A stretch of DNA of 35,821 bases. Source: a virus. Location: the IMG/VR virus record IMGVR_UViG_3300042375_000704, positions 1 through 35,821 of that record; one strand, written 5' to 3'. Below, in pieces: positions 14,795-22,774 of the stretch; the first letter of the stretch is position 1, and each line of letters opens with the position of its first letter. The translations under genes and the position numbers were made by a program. Under the pieces are notes generated by a model that did not search any database, had not been told where the DNA came from, and worked only from the letters and a program-made list of their open reading frames with translations.

Positions 14795-16312
14795 TTAATA
14801 CTCCACAATGATTACAACACCGGGGCCACCGGCTCCGCCTGCGCCACCAACGAAACCGCTGGTGCTGTTGCCGGCACCGCCGCCGCCACCACCTGCACCA
14901 TAAAGTCCGCCAGCGCCGCCTGCGCCACCATTGCCTGTAGAACCTGCACCACCACCGCCACCACCTGAATACCCTGCATACGGCCCAAGATTAACTGCTG
15001 TATATGCCGCGCCGGCAGTTCCCGCAGTATTGACCGCACCGCCAGCAGTCCAAACCGGACCAACAGTATCTCGTTGGGTCGCACCGCTAATAGCGCCTGC
15101 TTGAGCAGTTCCGGCAGCGTTAAATCCACCACCAGAACCCCCGGCGGAAGGCCCAGGTGCATTAAGGCTATTTCCGCCTTGATTTGATGCGCCTATTGCG
15201 GTAGTTCCGCCACCGCCAGAACCTACAAATACGCCGTTAGCCCCGCCAGCCACAGTCCCGCCAAACCCTCCCGCACCAGCAGCATTAGCGTTGCTACCTG
15301 CGGCAACGTTTGTGCCAAATCCGCCAGAAGAAGCACCTGTTCCATATCCGCCACCCCCACCCCCACCGGAACCTGTAATTGCAATTCCAGGAGCACCACC
15401 GCCACCACCAGTCGCAATATACGCACCAAACGAAGTGCTGCCGCCTTGGCCACCCTGGCCAGCCAACGTCCCTCCTGTGGGAGTAACACCGCTCTGACCC
15501 GCGACACCACCAGCGGCGATTGTTACCGCAACTGAAGCCGCCAAATCGGTTGCATTAAAAGTACGGTAATACCAACCGGCACTGCCGCCACCGCCGCCAC
15601 CCGACCCGCCGCCTACAGCGGCATACGAACCACCAAATCCTCCCCCACCGCCACCACCGACAACAAGAACCTGAACCGTCTTTGCATTCGGGTTTTTCGT
15701 CCAAGTTGCCGAACCAGCAGACGAAAACACCGTGACAATCGGCGCAATAGCCACGGCGGTATCAAGCGCCCAAGTATTTGTTGCCGTTTTCTTGAGAAAT
15801 CCAGAAGTTCCCGCCAACGCGGCAACAGCATCGAGGTCGGCGTCCCATGCTTGGACATTAGAGTTGATGGCTAGTCCTAGATTGGTGCGGGCCGTTGTCG
15901 CATCGGTAGCGCCTGTGCCACCCAAAGAAATGGGCAGACTCGCGAGTTCTTCGATGGCCCCCGTCGTCGCAGTAGTGCGCCCTAAAACGCGCGCCGTAGC
16001 CATTGTCAGCCCAGAAGACGTGATAGCGCCAGAAGCCGCAGCGCCAAGACTTGTTCGAGCCCCCGCCGCTGTAGAGGCCCCGGTGCCCCCGTAGCCGACG
16101 CCCACCGTTGATCCTTGCCATGTCCCCGTCGCTAGGGTGCCCACGGTAGTGATAGAAGTTGAACCCGGGTATCCACCGAGGACAAAAGTTTGAATCTGCG
16201 TCGCTGATGCTTTGCGCGAACCATAAGGCCCAGCGCCTTGGCTTACTTCAAAGATATCACCCGATACGATTGCGGACGCTGACGAAAGTTCTGAAATTTT
16301 CAAGTTTGCCAT
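14795..16312 (-). CDS. Tail fibre / receptor-binding protein with Gly-rich C-terminal domain
   Basis: A 505-residue fibre protein. It begins MANLKISELSSASAIVSGDIFEVSQG, a virion-attachment type N-terminus. It continues with short fibre repeats (GYGGTGASTAAGARTSLGA; LGGTGATDATTARTNLGL) typical of trimeric tail fibres. Residues about 200-505 are a glycine-rich domain starting VLVVGGGGGGG and containing many GGGGG runs. It ends GGPGVVIIVEY, like the Gly-rich tips that bind receptors in several phages. It probably selects the host. AAGGA nine bases upstream fixes ATG 16312, not the TTG three codons before. It is the largest gene of the inverted cassette. No collagen-like repeats or chaperone domain are visible. 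Confidence 0.85.
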   Translation of the reverse strand: MANLKISELSSASAIVSGDIFEVSQGAGPYGSRKASATQIQTFVLGGYPGSTSITTVGTLATGTWQGSTVGVGYGGTGASTAAGARTSLGAAASGAITSSGLTMATARVLGRTTATTGAIEELASLPISLGGTGATDATTARTNLGLAINSNVQAWDADLDAVAALAGTSGFLKKTATNTWALDTAVAIAPIVTVFSSAGSATWTKNPNAKTVQVLVVGGGGGGGFGGSYAAVGGGSGGGGGGSAGWYYRTFNATDLAASVAVTIAAGGVAGQSGVTPTGGTLAGQGGQGGSTSFGAYIATGGGGGAPGIAITGSGGGGGGGYGTGASSGGFGTNVAAGSNANAAGAGGFGGTVAGGANGVFVGSGGGGTTAIGASNQGGNSLNAPGPSAGGSGGGFNAAGTAQAGAISGATQRDTVGPVWTAGGAVNTAGTAGAAYTAVNLGPYAGYSGGGGGGAGSTGNGGAGGAGGLYGAGGGGGGAGNSTSGFVGGAGGAGGPGVVIIVEY

Positions 16313-16317
16313 GAGGC

Positions 16318-16398
16318 TCAATCCTTATTGCGAAAAAGGTTCCCACCACAACCAATAACAGGCGTAGTGGAAATAAGAGGTATCAGAAAAGCCAACAT
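16318..16398 (-). CDS. Candidate tiny lipoprotein-like peptide, 26 residues
   Basis: A short frame with GGAG seven bases upstream of ATG 16398. The product is hydrophobic at its N-terminus (LAFLIPLISTTPVIGC) and ends CGGNLFRNKD. VIGC fits a lipobox, giving a possible ten-residue lipidated peptide. It ends five bases before the fibre gene and sits in a 152-base gap that otherwise holds nothing obvious. An earlier in-frame ATG would give 40 residues but lacks a ribosome site. It may be real, or just a leader that couples translation to the fibre gene. Confidence 0.4.
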   Translation of the reverse strand: MLAFLIPLISTTPVIGCGGNLFRNKD

Positions 16399-16464
16399 AT
16401 TCTTGCTCCGAACTACCAAGTAGACGACATGCCGGTGCATTAGTTAACTAAAAACTCAATATCT

Positions 16465-16896
16465 TCAAGCCACAGTAAAGGTAAAGATACCGTTAGTATT
16501 CCAAATTACCTTGAAATCAGTGCCCTCACCTGCGGACTGAGAGCCGTCGAAATTAATGAACGCTAACGGAGGATCATTTGCGTCGGTGTCGTTAAATAGA
16601 ACGGCAAAAGCGGCAGTGATCGGGCCTCCTGTAGCGGCCCACGCTACGTCATCAGCATCAAACTTAGCGTCGTTCGTCGTGACCGTGGTTACAGCGACGT
16701 TTGTAAGTGCCTTACCACCGGCGGTATATCCCGTCCCCGCGGTAGTCTCTTCACCAGTGACGCTCGCGAGAGTGGTAGCGGCTGCATCAAAAGAAGTGCT
16801 TGCATATAGCTTCAACTTATACGCGTCACCAGAAGCATTTTCGCCGGAGGCAAAGCGCCGAGTAGTGTGGTTATACAGGGAGATGGTGACGGCCAT
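16465..16896 (-). CDS. Phage structural protein of unknown role, 143 residues
   Basis: The sequence follows a pattern common in phage virion proteins: YKLKLYAST at the start, then ASVTGEETTAGTGYTAGGKALTNV, KFDADDVAWAATGGPITAAFAVLFND, and a terminal NTNGIFTFTV. These proteins are found near tail-fibre genes and seem to be beta-sandwich decoration or fibre-base proteins. No formal name is known to me. GGGGA about eight bases upstream supports ATG 16896. It is the first gene of the leftward cassette, divergent from nrdB. Confidence 0.72.
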   Translation of the reverse strand: MAVTISLYNHTTRRFASGENASGDAYKLKLYASTSFDAAATTLASVTGEETTAGTGYTAGGKALTNVAVTTVTTNDAKFDADDVAWAATGGPITAAFAVLFNDTDANDPPLAFINFDGSQSAGEGTDFKVIWNTNGIFTFTVA

Positions 16897-16986
16897 GCGA
16901 ATATTCCCCGGAATAAAAACGTAGATTTATGAAAAAAGCAATTTTGGAGTATCATACAGATAGGCGCGAAAGCAATGCCCCCGCGC

Positions 16987-17015
16987 TTGTCGCCCCCAAC
17001 CTTATGTGCTAGAAA
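16987..17015 (+). promoter_or_regulatory. Possible promoter of nrdB
   Basis: TTGTCG (16987-16992), 17 bases, TAGAAA (17010-17015), in the 143-base divergent gap between the fibre cassette and nrdB. It gives a leader of about 18 bases. Because the leftward cassette interrupts the rightward unit, nrdB needs a promoter in this gap. The match to consensus is moderate. I could not fix the promoter of the leftward cassette, though TATGAT on the minus strand lies in the same gap. Confidence 0.35.
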
Positions 17016-17039
17016 GGCGTCTTCTTGAAAGGGCAACAT

Positions 17040-17999
17040 ATGACAAGCCTCACCACTCCGTCCATCGGCTACAAGCCTTTCCGCTATCCTTGGGCCTATG
17101 ATGCGTGGCTTCAGCAGCAGCGCATCCACTGGCTTCCAGAGGAAGTGCCTTTGGCAGACGATGTGCGTGATTGGCAGAAGCGCCTAGAGCCTTCTGAAAA
17201 GAACCTACTGACACAGATTTTCCGCTTCTTCACGCAGGCTGATGCGTCCGTGGCGGAAAACTATGTCCACAACTATCTACCCATCTTCAAGCCGACTGAA
17301 GTAGTCATGATGCTGTCCGCTTTTGCGACTAGCGAAACAGTCCATGTCGCTTCTTATTCACATCTTCTTGATACGGTCGGAATGCCTGAGAGTGAATACA
17401 CCACTTTCATGCAGATCAAGGAAATGCGCGACAAGTATGACTACTTCAGCAGCTTCTCGGTCGATAATCCGCGCGAAGTCGCCAAGACTCTTGCCGCGTT
17501 CGGAGCATTTACTGAAGGGTTACAGCTTTTTGCGTCTTTTGCCATGCTTCTCAACTTCCCTCGCTTTGGTAAGATGAAAGGCATGGGGCAGATCATTGCG
17601 TGGTCTGTTCGAGACGAGACGTTGCACTGTGAGAATATCATCCGGCTTTTCCATACCTATTGCGCGGAAAATCCAAGTCTTTTTGACGACTCGCTCAAGG
17701 CTGAAATCTACGAAATCTGCAAGACTATCGTAGAGCATGAAGATGCGTTCATTGATTTGGCGTTTGCTCTAGGCCCTGTGCATGGCATGACTGCCGATGA
17801 AATCAAGCAGTATATCCGCTTCATCGCAGATAGGCGCTTGCTTCAGTTGCGTATGGTGCCAATTTATAAGGTCAAGGACAACCCCCTACCTTGGCTCGAT
17901 GAGTTGCTGAACGCGCCGGAGCATACCAACTTCTTCGAGAACCGCGCCACTGAGTATAGCAAGGCGGCGACCAAGGGCGAGTGGGGCGACGTATTTTGA
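17040..17999 (+). CDS. nrdB: Class I ribonucleotide reductase, small (beta) subunit
   Basis: A 319-residue NrdB, the radical-generating partner of NrdA. All metal ligands and the radical site are visible: an Asp in FFTQADASVAENY, SETVHVASY (Glu99, His102, radical Tyr106), a Glu in FGAFTEGLQ, and the Glu and His of VRDETLHCEN. The C-terminus is short and acidic (KGEWGDVF), as needed to dock on NrdA. AAGGG six bases upstream sets ATG 17040; an upstream TTG is unlikely. Its stop overlaps the start of the RuvC-like gene. Confidence 0.95.
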   Translation: MTSLTTPSIGYKPFRYPWAYDAWLQQQRIHWLPEEVPLADDVRDWQKRLEPSEKNLLTQIFRFFTQADASVAENYVHNYLPIFKPTEVVMMLSAFATSETVHVASYSHLLDTVGMPESEYTTFMQIKEMRDKYDYFSSFSVDNPREVAKTLAAFGAFTEGLQLFASFAMLLNFPRFGKMKGMGQIIAWSVRDETLHCENIIRLFHTYCAENPSLFDDSLKAEIYEICKTIVEHEDAFIDLAFALGPVHGMTADEIKQYIRFIADRRLLQLRMVPIYKVKDNPLPWLDELLNAPEHTNFFENRATEYSKAATKGEWGDVF

Positions 18000-18463
18000 T
18001 CCTTGGCATCGACCCAGGTCTAAGCGGGGCTTTGGCCCTGCTTGACCAAAACGGTAAAGTTCTTGCTATCGAGGACATGCCGACTATCGAAGTCGTCGTT
18101 AACGGTAAGAAGCGCAGGAGCGTGCCCCCTGCGGCACTCGCGGCTATGATAAAAAACATGGCACCACAGAAGGCATTCCTTGAAAGTGTTGGCGTTCGAC
18201 CGGGAGAAGGCGCTGTCGGCGCTTTCTCTTTTGGGCGCAATCTCGGACAGATCGAAGGGGTCTTGGCGGCACTTCAAATCCCTACTACGCTCGTCCACCC
18301 TGCAACGTGGAAGCGGCGCATGAACATTCCTGCTGACAAGGGAGGAGCGCGTTTGAAGGCGATGGCGTTGTTCCCTGATAGGGTAGATTTGTTTAAGCGC
18401 GTGAAGGATGATGGTAGGGCGGAGAGTGCGTTGCTGGCCTATTACGGGTTGAGCAATGCCTAA
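17981..18463 (+). CDS. RuvC-like Holliday junction resolvase
   Basis: A 160-residue RNase H-fold nuclease: GIDPGLSGALALLD near the N-terminus (first Asp), AFLESVG (Glu), and KDDGRAESALLAYYG (terminal acidic pair). This matches the RuvC-type phage resolvases that cut four-way junctions before packaging and in recombination. The start is either GTG 17981 (AAGG four bases upstream, 19-base overlap with nrdB) or TTG 17996, which overlaps the nrdB stop. It overlaps the SNF2 gene by eight bases. Confidence 0.85.
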   Translation: MGRRILILGIDPGLSGALALLDQNGKVLAIEDMPTIEVVVNGKKRRSVPPAALAAMIKNMAPQKAFLESVGVRPGEGAVGAFSFGRNLGQIEGVLAALQIPTTLVHPATWKRRMNIPADKGGARLKAMALFPDRVDLFKRVKDDGRAESALLAYYGLSNA

Positions 18464-19865
18464 CTGGCAAGCGGGCCTTCTCCCCTACCAGATTGAAGGC
18501 GTCAACTTCCTTGTCGCCAAAAAGACTGACAACTCCAATGCCGGTCTTTTTGATGACATGGGGCTTGGCAAAACGGCGCAGGCGATCAGGGCGGCTGATG
18601 CCCTTAACCTGCGCCGTATCCTAGTCGTTTGCCCTGCCGTGGCGCGGATCAACTGGCAGCGCGAAATGCTGAATTGGCAGATAATTCCACGAACAACTTT
18701 CGTGATTAAAAATATCAAGTCTGACATTCCACTTGAAGCAGATGTGGTTATTGTCAGCTACGATATGCTCGCCAACCCTACACTACGCGCTAAAATCCTT
18801 GATATGGGGTTTGATCTTCTTATCATTGACGAAGCGCAAGCACTTAAGAACCGAACAGCCCTACGCACGAAGGCGGTATATGGCGAAAGACTTAACGGCC
18901 AAGGAGGCATCCTAGAGGCCACCAAACGCACATGGATTCTAACGGGCACTCCGCTGCCAAACAACGCTTCAGAAATCTACACACACCTACGCGCACTAGC
19001 CTCCGAGCGGCTACAAACGCCAGAAGGCCGCATGACATACGCTCAATTCGTAAAATACTTTTGCGTTTTGGACATACTGCATTTTGGTATGCGGACAGTT
19101 GAGCGTATTAAAGGCAACAAAAATACAGGCGAATTGCGCCAACGTATTGATGGTTTCTTCATCAGACGTAAGAAAGAAGATGTGTTGACGCAGTTGCCCG
19201 CACTCCAATGGGGCACGATTGTTCTTGAGCCGCCCAAGTCCGCGCTCAAGGAAGTTATGGCGCTTGAGAAAACGCAAGCTATCTCAGAAGTCAAAGCCGT
19301 CCTGGCCGCAGCGGCTGCAAACCATCATAATAAAGATGGCACCTTATCAGACGATATTCTTCGTAATGCGGATAAGCAAGCGCTTGCATCCCTGCGCCGT
19401 GCTGTCGGGCTTGCAAAAGTAGAGCCGACAAGTGATTTCATCAAAGAAGAATTGGAGAATGGCGCGAAGAAGATTATCTTGTTCTGCTACCATCGAGAAG
19501 TTATCTCACAAGTAGCGGAAAAGCTCAAAGCCTTTTCCCCTGTCGTGATTACAGGGGACACCGCACGTAATACTCGACAAAAGGCGATTGATGACTTTCA
19601 AGGCAAACCAGATATCCGTGTCTTTATTGGTCAGATCACAGCTACTAACTCGGCCATTACTCTGACGGCAAGCGATAATGTTTTGATTATGGAACCGTCG
19701 TGGACCCCTGCCGAGAACGTCCAGGCAGCGGCGCGGGCTCACCGAATCGGCCAAGAAAGTTCTAGCGTGCTTGCCAGATACGTGGTATTGGCTGGCTCGA
19801 TTGATGAAGATTTGACTCGCGTTATCATACGCAAGTCAAAGCAAATCAGCGAAATCATGCTCTAA
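18456..19865 (+). CDS. SNF2-family DNA-dependent ATPase / helicase
   Basis: A 469-residue compact SF2 protein. Q-motif-like region LLPYQIEGVNFLV, motif I DDMGLGKTAQAI, motif Ia VVCPAVARINWQREM, motif II LIIDEAQALKN, motif III WILTGTPLPNNASEI, then C-terminal VITGDTARNTRQKAIDDFQ and QAAARAHRIGQ. The layout resembles SMARCAL1/HepA-type annealing helicases and phage SNF2 proteins that remodel forks or recombination intermediates. It overlaps the resolvase gene by eight bases, pointing to a shared recombination role. Confidence 0.9.
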   Translation: MPNWQAGLLPYQIEGVNFLVAKKTDNSNAGLFDDMGLGKTAQAIRAADALNLRRILVVCPAVARINWQREMLNWQIIPRTTFVIKNIKSDIPLEADVVIVSYDMLANPTLRAKILDMGFDLLIIDEAQALKNRTALRTKAVYGERLNGQGGILEATKRTWILTGTPLPNNASEIYTHLRALASERLQTPEGRMTYAQFVKYFCVLDILHFGMRTVERIKGNKNTGELRQRIDGFFIRRKKEDVLTQLPALQWGTIVLEPPKSALKEVMALEKTQAISEVKAVLAAAAANHHNKDGTLSDDILRNADKQALASLRRAVGLAKVEPTSDFIKEELENGAKKIILFCYHREVISQVAEKLKAFSPVVITGDTARNTRQKAIDDFQGKPDIRVFIGQITATNSAITLTASDNVLIMEPSWTPAENVQAAARAHRIGQESSSVLARYVVLAGSIDEDLTRVIIRKSKQISEIML

Positions 19866-19875
19866 GGGATAGAAG

Positions 19876-20397
19876 ATGGACCGCAACGAAGCGATTGCAC
19901 GGATTGCCGAGACGGCAATTGAAGGCATCTACAAAATCTCCAACGACGCTATCCACCTTCTTGCGGGCGTGAGCCTAGAAGAGGATACGGTGGAGAATAC
20001 GACTACTGTTGCCTCTACAGGTGAGAAGCGCCCACGCGGCAGGCCGCGCAAGACTGACGCTTCTACGGTAGTGTCCGTGGCCATTGTAGAGCCGCAACAG
20101 ATCGAGATTGTGGAAGAAGCGGCAGACTGTCAGGAAATGGACGCCTACCATAGCGATACGTTTAATGTGGAAGAACGTGATTTTCCGATGTTCCCCGACG
20201 AATGGTTTGCTAAAAACGTAGAGCAAGGCCGCAAGTATTGCCGCGATCTACTTTCTGCGCGACTCTCTGAAATCGGTCCTGACGCAACTCGTAAGGAGAT
20301 TGCGGACAACACACAAATGGCGCGAGTATCCGACTTTGACGCCCAAGCGTGCATGAAATACTATCGGGCTATCACGCGGGCCATCATCAATGTCTAA
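19876..20397 (+). CDS. Hypothetical protein with AT-hook, 173 residues
   Basis: No family recognised. A clear AT-hook core, KRPRGRPRK, lies near residue 52 and predicts minor-groove binding to AT-rich DNA. The N-terminus is helical; the C-terminal half (FPDEWFAKNVEQGRKYCRDLL ... ATRKEIADNTQMARVSDFDAQACMKYYRAI) could be a small helical domain. AAGGG lies upstream of the ATG. The stop overlaps the next start by eight bases. It may coat or bend DNA for the neighbouring recombination proteins; this is inference. Confidence 0.75.
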   Translation: MDRNEAIARIAETAIEGIYKISNDAIHLLAGVSLEEDTVENTTTVASTGEKRPRGRPRKTDASTVVSVAIVEPQQIEIVEEAADCQEMDAYHSDTFNVEERDFPMFPDEWFAKNVEQGRKYCRDLLSARLSEIGPDATRKEIADNTQMARVSDFDAQACMKYYRAITRAIINV

Positions 20398-21616
20398 CCT
20401 GCCTGTCCATGCTGATCGTGCCCATGCTTCTTTAGGCGCGAGTTCCGCTTCTCGGTGGATCGCCTGCCCCGGCTCTGTCAATCTATCTGAGGGGATGCCA
20501 AATATCTCCTCTGAATATGCACGCGAAGGCACCGCAGCACACGAGTTGGCGGAGATGTGCTTGCGCCAAGGCAAGCCTGCTTCTGACTTCTTAGAGCAGG
20601 AGATTGAGGGCTTCGAAGTCACGGAAGACATGGCTGAGGCGGTGCAGGTTTATATCGACGCCGTGCTAGCCGAAGCCAAAGGCAACAAGCTGTTCATCGA
20701 ACAACGGTTCACGCTAGAGGCCCTTAATCCGCCTGTGCCTATGTTTGGCACAGCGGATGCAGTCATCTGGAATGAACGTGAGAAGCGCCTGACCGTAATG
20801 GACCTGAAGTATGGCGCTGGTGTGCCTGTGAAGGTGCAGAACTCCCCTCAGCTTTCTTACTATGCCTTGGGCGCCATGCTGGCTTTGGAGGCACAGGAAG
20901 GCATCTTCCCACGCCATATCCGCATGGTCATCGTGCAGCCCCGCTACCGCCATGCTGACGGGCATATCAGGTCTTTCGAGACAGACGCCTACTCACTTCG
21001 CATCGAGTTCGCGGATGACCTTCTCGCCGCAGCACACAAGACGCAGGAGGCCGATGCTGCCCTTAACGCGGGCGACCATTGCCGGTTCTGCTTGGCGCAG
21101 CCTAAGTGCCCTCGCCTACACGAACAGGCGGTAGCACTGGCACAAGCAGAGTTTGACGATGGTTTTTTGCCCCCTGAGCCCGAGGGCCTGAGCGAAGAAC
21201 AGATTGGCCAGATTCTCGCCAAGGCCGATGTGTTCAAGGGGTGGATCAACTCTGTCCAAGCATACGCGCAGCGTAAGCTGGAACAGGGTGGCGCTGTCCC
21301 CGGCTACAAGCTCGTAGCCAAGCGGGCGCAACGCAAGTGGCAAAGCGAAGATGATGCCATCGACCTCCTGAACAGCATGGGGCTTGAGGATGATGATATC
21401 TTCACGCGCAAGCTAATCTCGCCCGCGCAAGCCGAGGAAAAACTTGGTAAGAAGAAGGCGATTAAGGATAGACTGGCAGAGGTCATTGTGGCAGTATCTT
21501 CAGGCAACACCATCGCATCGCTATCCGACAAACGGCCCGCAGTTGTGGTCCAGATCGGCGGAGAGTTTGATGACACGTTGGCGTTGGACCACGACGGCTT
21601 CCGCAACTACGAATAA
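20390..21616 (+). CDS. DUF2800-type Cas4/RecB-like PD-(D/E)XK nuclease with Fe-S cysteines
   Basis: A 408-residue protein. It begins with SSASRWIACPGSVNLSEG and EGTAAHELAEMCL, followed by the nuclease core FGTADAVIWN ... LTVMDLKYGAGVPV ... QLSYYALGAML. An HCRFCLAQPKCP cluster, with the early Cys in WIACPGS, could hold an iron-sulphur cluster as in Cas4 and AddB. Phage members are placed with SSB and polymerase and probably process DNA ends for recombination. It overlaps the AT-hook gene by eight bases. The C-terminal 150 residues are less conserved and may bind a partner. Confidence 0.85.
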   Translation: MSNLPVHADRAHASLGASSASRWIACPGSVNLSEGMPNISSEYAREGTAAHELAEMCLRQGKPASDFLEQEIEGFEVTEDMAEAVQVYIDAVLAEAKGNKLFIEQRFTLEALNPPVPMFGTADAVIWNEREKRLTVMDLKYGAGVPVKVQNSPQLSYYALGAMLALEAQEGIFPRHIRMVIVQPRYRHADGHIRSFETDAYSLRIEFADDLLAAAHKTQEADAALNAGDHCRFCLAQPKCPRLHEQAVALAQAEFDDGFLPPEPEGLSEEQIGQILAKADVFKGWINSVQAYAQRKLEQGGAVPGYKLVAKRAQRKWQSEDDAIDLLNSMGLEDDDIFTRKLISPAQAEEKLGKKKAIKDRLAEVIVAVSSGNTIASLSDKRPAVVVQIGGEFDDTLALDHDGFRNYE

Positions 21617-21673
21617 TTTTGCCCCTCTTTAACATCGTGGCTGGGCAATGGTGTGCGCGCACAAGGGGCAAAA
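21617..21673 (+). promoter_or_regulatory. Structured leader of the single-strand binding protein gene
   Basis: TTTTGCCCCT (21617-21626) and AGGGGCAAAA (21664-21673) are perfect 10-bp arms enclosing 37 bases that include the 12-base palindrome TGTGCGCGCACA (21652-21663). The structure ends 34 bases before the SSB start and follows the nuclease stop directly. Phage SSBs such as T4 gp32 repress their own mRNA through a structured leader, so a similar role is possible. It might also be an inefficient terminator. Confidence 0.45.
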
Positions 21674-21707
21674 TGCACGCCAACCCGGCTCCAAGGAGAA
21701 CGCTCAG

Positions 21708-22280
21708 ATGAGCGAGACGAACGTAGTTACCCCCAAGGCCCGACTTGCTTTCCCCGCTCTGTTTGAGCCTCGTGGGTTCAATGGCAACACGCCGAAGTTT
21801 TCCTGTGTTCTTGTGTTCGACAAGGCCGCGCAGGAGACAGCGGAGTTCCAGAATTTGAAGAAGGCGGCTGGCGCTGCCGCTAAGGCCAAGTTTGGTGACA
21901 AGCCGCCAAAGAATGTGCGTTCGCCTTTCCGTCCTGGTTCCGACAAGGAAGGCACCGCTGGCTTTGACGACGATTGCATCTTCATCACCGTAAGCAGCAA
22001 GAAGCAGCCCAAGGTAGTGGACCGCAAGAAGGTCGAAGGCAAGTTCCCTGTCATCACCGACGAAGATCGCCTCTACCCTGGCTGCTTCGTGCGCGCGAGC
22101 GTCAATGCTTTCGGGTATGACAACAGCGGCAACAAGGGCGTGTCGTTTGGACTGAACAATGTTCAGTTCATTGACGACGGTGAGCGCATCGCAACTGGCG
22201 GTGGGCGCAGCGCTGATAACGACTTCGATGATGTTGCCGGCAGCAATATCAGCGAAGGCGATGCCAAGGACTTGTTCTAA
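21708..22280 (+). CDS. Single-strand DNA-binding protein, DUF2815 family
   Basis: A 190-residue DUF2815 protein, a T7 gp2.5-like OB-fold SSB. Typical features are ARLAFPALFEPRGFNG, KFSCVLVFDKAAQE, a central basic segment (AAKAKFGDKPP), RLYPGCFVRASVNAFGYDN ... GVSFGLNNVQFIDDGERI, and a C-terminal acidic tail ending DAKDLF. Such tails recruit other replication proteins. It should coat single strands during replication and recombination. AAGGAG nine bases upstream fixes the start. A strong terminator follows 10 bases past the stop. Confidence 0.88.
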   Translation: MSETNVVTPKARLAFPALFEPRGFNGNTPKFSCVLVFDKAAQETAEFQNLKKAAGAAAKAKFGDKPPKNVRSPFRPGSDKEGTAGFDDDCIFITVSSKKQPKVVDRKKVEGKFPVITDEDRLYPGCFVRASVNAFGYDNSGNKGVSFGLNNVQFIDDGERIATGGGRSADNDFDDVAGSNISEGDAKDLF

Positions 22281-22290
22281 GGCAAGAGGA

Positions 22291-22318
22291 GAAGGGGCAG
22301 AAATGCCCCTTCTTTTTT
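22291..22318 (+). terminator. Rho-independent terminator after the SSB gene
   Basis: GAAGGGGCA (22291-22299), loop GAAA, TGCCCCTTC (22304-22312) and six T. It ends three bases before the polymerase start, so the polymerase message either reads through or has its own promoter upstream. When folded, the hairpin would bring AGGAG (22287-22291) to nine bases from the polymerase ATG. Confidence 0.9.
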
Positions 22319-22321
22319 CCA

Positions 22322-22774
22322 ATGCAAGACACACCTACCTATCACATCGACTACGAAACTAAATCCACCGCCAACCTTAAATTGGTGGGCATCTATCGCT
22401 ACGCCGAACATCCAAGCACCGATATCCTGTGTATGGGGTATGCGCGTAATGCAGAGCCCGTCCAGATATGGACGCCCGATCTTCCATGGCCTGTAGAATT
22501 GAACAGGCATATTAGGCAGGGCTTTCCAATCTTTGCTCACAATGCGCAGTTTGAACGGCTGATTACCAAGAACATCGCCGTAGCGCGCTATGGTTGCGCC
22601 CCGGTGGCGTTGGAGCAATGGTTCTGCACAGCCGCCATGGCAGCAGCTATGGCCCTCCCACGGTCGCTAGAAGGACTTGGCGAGGCACTAAGCCTGCCGA
22701 TCCAAAAGGACATGGAAGGCAGCAGGCATATGTTGAAAATGACGAAGCCGAGGAAAGGGCAAAAAGTCGCGTGA
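22322..22774 (+). CDS. DNA polymerase I family, N-terminal 3'-5' exonuclease part
   Basis: A 150-residue first part of a phage family-A polymerase. It opens with YHIDYETKSTANLKLVGIYRYAEHP (Exo I Asp and Glu) and contains FAHNAQFERLI (Exo II) and SLEGLGEALSLP ... MLKMTKPRKGQK. Homologues continue from that last motif into an Exo III YCxxD motif, but here the frame ends at TGA (22772-22774) and the rest lies in the -1 frame. Possible causes are a true split gene, programmed frameshifting or a sequence error. No ordinary ribosome site stands before ATG 22322; AGGAG lies beyond the terminator hairpin. Confidence 0.85.
   Translation: MQDTPTYHIDYETKSTANLKLVGIYRYAEHPSTDILCMGYARNAEPVQIWTPDLPWPVELNRHIRQGFPIFAHNAQFERLITKNIAVARYGCAPVALEQWFCTAAMAAAMALPRSLEGLGEALSLPIQKDMEGSRHMLKMTKPRKGQKVA

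Noticed and set aside
14795-15720. Gly-rich coding region as a DNA repeat or sequence artefact
   Set aside because: The frame is intact, starts with a normal fibre N-terminus and ends with a typical Gly-rich domain end, so the repeats reflect protein composition.
21483-22334. Minus-strand frame of 283 codons
   Set aside because: Antisense to the nuclease and SSB genes, which have recognisable domains and ribosome sites. It arises from codon bias on the opposite strand.
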